This document shows, in pieces, positions 4,171-5,235 of a stretch of DNA of 5,235 nt. This stretch comes from Thermomicrobiaceae bacterium (GTDB taxonomy: Bacteria; Chloroflexota; Chloroflexia; Thermomicrobiales; Thermomicrobiaceae). Location of the stretch: positions 1-5,235 of the forward strand of contig JAICWZ010000164.1 of assembly GCA_025966355.1 (NCBI GenBank), written 5' to 3'. A program made the translations under genes and the position numbers. The notes beneath the pieces were generated by a model, which was given only the letters and a program-made list of their open reading frames with translations, was not told the origin of the DNA and did no database searches. The first letter of the stretch is position 1, and the number at the start of each line of letters is the position of its first letter.

Positions 4171-5235
4171 ATGCGCATTGCGATGATTGCTCCGCTAATG
4201 GAGTCGGTGCCGCCGCCGCTCTATGGAGGTACCGAGCGAGTTGTCTCTGTGTTGAGCGAGACACTTGTTCGCCGCGGCCATCAGGTGACGTTATTCGCAA
4301 GCGGTGACTCGGTGACGCAGGCGAAGCTCGTCCCATGCTGTCGTCATGCTCTTCGTCTTGATGCAGAGGTTCGCGATCCCCTGGCGTTTACCATGGCGCA
4401 GCTCGGCGAGGTGTACCAACAAGCCGCGTCGTTTGACATCATTCACAACCATAATGACTACTTCGCTTTTCCCGCCGCACGCATGGCGCGCACTCCGACC
4501 GTTACCACCACGCATGGCCGTCTGGATCTGCCGGAATATCATCATGTGTACCATGCGTTTCGCGAGCAACCATTGGTATCGATCAGTCACGCGCAACGCG
4601 CGCCGGTTCCCGATGTTAACTGGGTTTCCACGGTCTACAACGGGATCGAGATCAATAACTACCATTTCCGCCGCGAGCCGGGTGATTATCTGCTGTTCCT
4701 CGGGCGGATCAGTCCGGAGAAGCGGCCCGACCGGGCGATCGAGATCGCACGAGATGTTGGCATGCGCCTAATCATCGCTGCCAAGGTCGACGCGGTCGAT
4801 CGCGACTACTACGAGCACGCGATCAAAAAGCAAATCGCCAGCAGTTCGCTCATCGAGTTTGTCGGTGAGGTCAATGATCAGGAGAAGGATGCGCTACTCG
4901 GTGGTGCCTATGCCTATCTCTTTCCGATTGACTGGCCCGAACCGTTTGGTTTGACGATGGTCGAGTCCATGGCAACCGGGACACCCGTCATCGCGACAGA
5001 CGTGGGTTCCGTCAAAGAAGTTGTCGTCGACGGCGTTACCGGGTTCTTGTGCCGAAGTTTTCATGACATGGTCGACGCGGTGGGACGAGTCGGCTCAATC
5101 GACCGTCGTGCGTGCCGGGCCCATGTTGAGCGCCGTTTCTCGCCGGATGTGATGGCCGCCGGCTATGAGTCGGTTTATCGTCGACTCGTCAACCCGGTCG
5201 TCGTGTTGAATACCGACGTCGTCTCAGCCTCAGTC
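4171..5235 (+). CDS. GT4-family glycosyltransferase, 3' end outside the window
   Basis: The frame codes for 355 residues and is still open at the last base. It is a GT-B fold retaining glycosyltransferase of family GT4, which moves a sugar from a nucleotide-sugar donor to a glycan, lipid or small molecule, usually at the cytosolic side. The N-terminal domain starts with MRIAMIAP and the glycine loop YGGTERVV (18-25), and continues with HNHND (92-96), TTHG (113-116) and SISHAQ (137-142). The C-terminal domain has VYNGIE (155-160), the phosphate-binding LGRISPEKRP (177-186; R179 and K184), and the EX7E donor motif at E257-E265 in PEPFGLTMVES. MATGTPVIATDVGS follows at once (267-280). GT4 enzymes of this type are about 350-400 residues, so little is missing. 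The ATG at 4171 has a weak AAAGG (4159-4163) seven bases upstream. GC in sampled lines is 57-60%, below the Nudix gene. The acceptor sugar is unknown. Confidence 0.93.
   Translation, partial: MRIAMIAPLMESVPPPLYGGTERVVSVLSETLVRRGHQVTLFASGDSVTQAKLVPCCRHALRLDAEVRDPLAFTMAQLGEVYQQAASFDIIHNHNDYFAFPAARMARTPTVTTTHGRLDLPEYHHVYHAFREQPLVSISHAQRAPVPDVNWVSTVYNGIEINNYHFRREPGDYLLFLGRISPEKRPDRAIEIARDVGMRLIIAAKVDAVDRDYYEHAIKKQIASSSLIEFVGEVNDQEKDALLGGAYAYLFPIDWPEPFGLTMVESMATGTPVIATDVGSVKEVVVDGVTGFLCRSFHDMVDAVGRVGSIDRRACRAHVERRFSPDVMAAGYESVYRRLVNPVVVLNTDVVSASV

Noticed and set aside
3879..4336. Minus-strand open frames before and under the glycosyltransferase start
   Set aside because: They are rich in R, S, C and H, lack ribosome binding sites, and overlap the well-supported start of the glycosyltransferase.

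Overview
The window carries six clear bacterial protein genes and one partial gene at each edge or near it (seven coding regions in all), with moderately high GC and Shine-Dalgarno-led genes. The best lineage hint is the small protein at 3237-3584, which joins a CxxC zinc ribbon to a CxxC-x17-CxxC module. That architecture, together with the GC level and the style of the methyltransferase, Nudix and GT4 proteins, suggests Chloroflexota (for example the Thermomicrobia side). This is inference from remembered family distribution and is not proven by the sequence.

Left part (1-1802): the C-terminal two thirds of a dienelactone hydrolase-family protein (+ strand) converges on a two-gene minus-strand operon, a class I SAM-dependent methyltransferase followed four bases later by a RimJ/RimL-type GNAT acetyltransferase. 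Between the converging genes lies a long inverted repeat (465-551) built from an 8-base tandem unit. It probably acts as a terminator in both directions and may be a copy of a dispersed repeat.

Middle (1803-3669): a Nudix hydrolase is transcribed divergently from the methyltransferase operon. Next is an unrecognised helical 129-residue protein with a good sigma70-type promoter and a TTG start. Then comes the double zinc-ribbon protein, which has its own promoter, a leader of about 145 bases that can fold so that the ribosome binding site is paired, and a textbook intrinsic terminator.

Right part (3670-5235): about 500 bases without a convincing gene, locally much poorer in GC than the genes to the left (about 45-50% against 70% in sampled 60-base lines). 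It contains two strong hairpins and a 15-codon reading frame whose first four residues match the start of the downstream gene. It is followed by a GT4-family glycosyltransferase that stays open to the end of the window.

The genes do not form one obvious pathway. The most interesting candidate for something undescribed is the structured leader of the zinc-ribbon gene. The hairpin-rich spacer before the glycosyltransferase is second.
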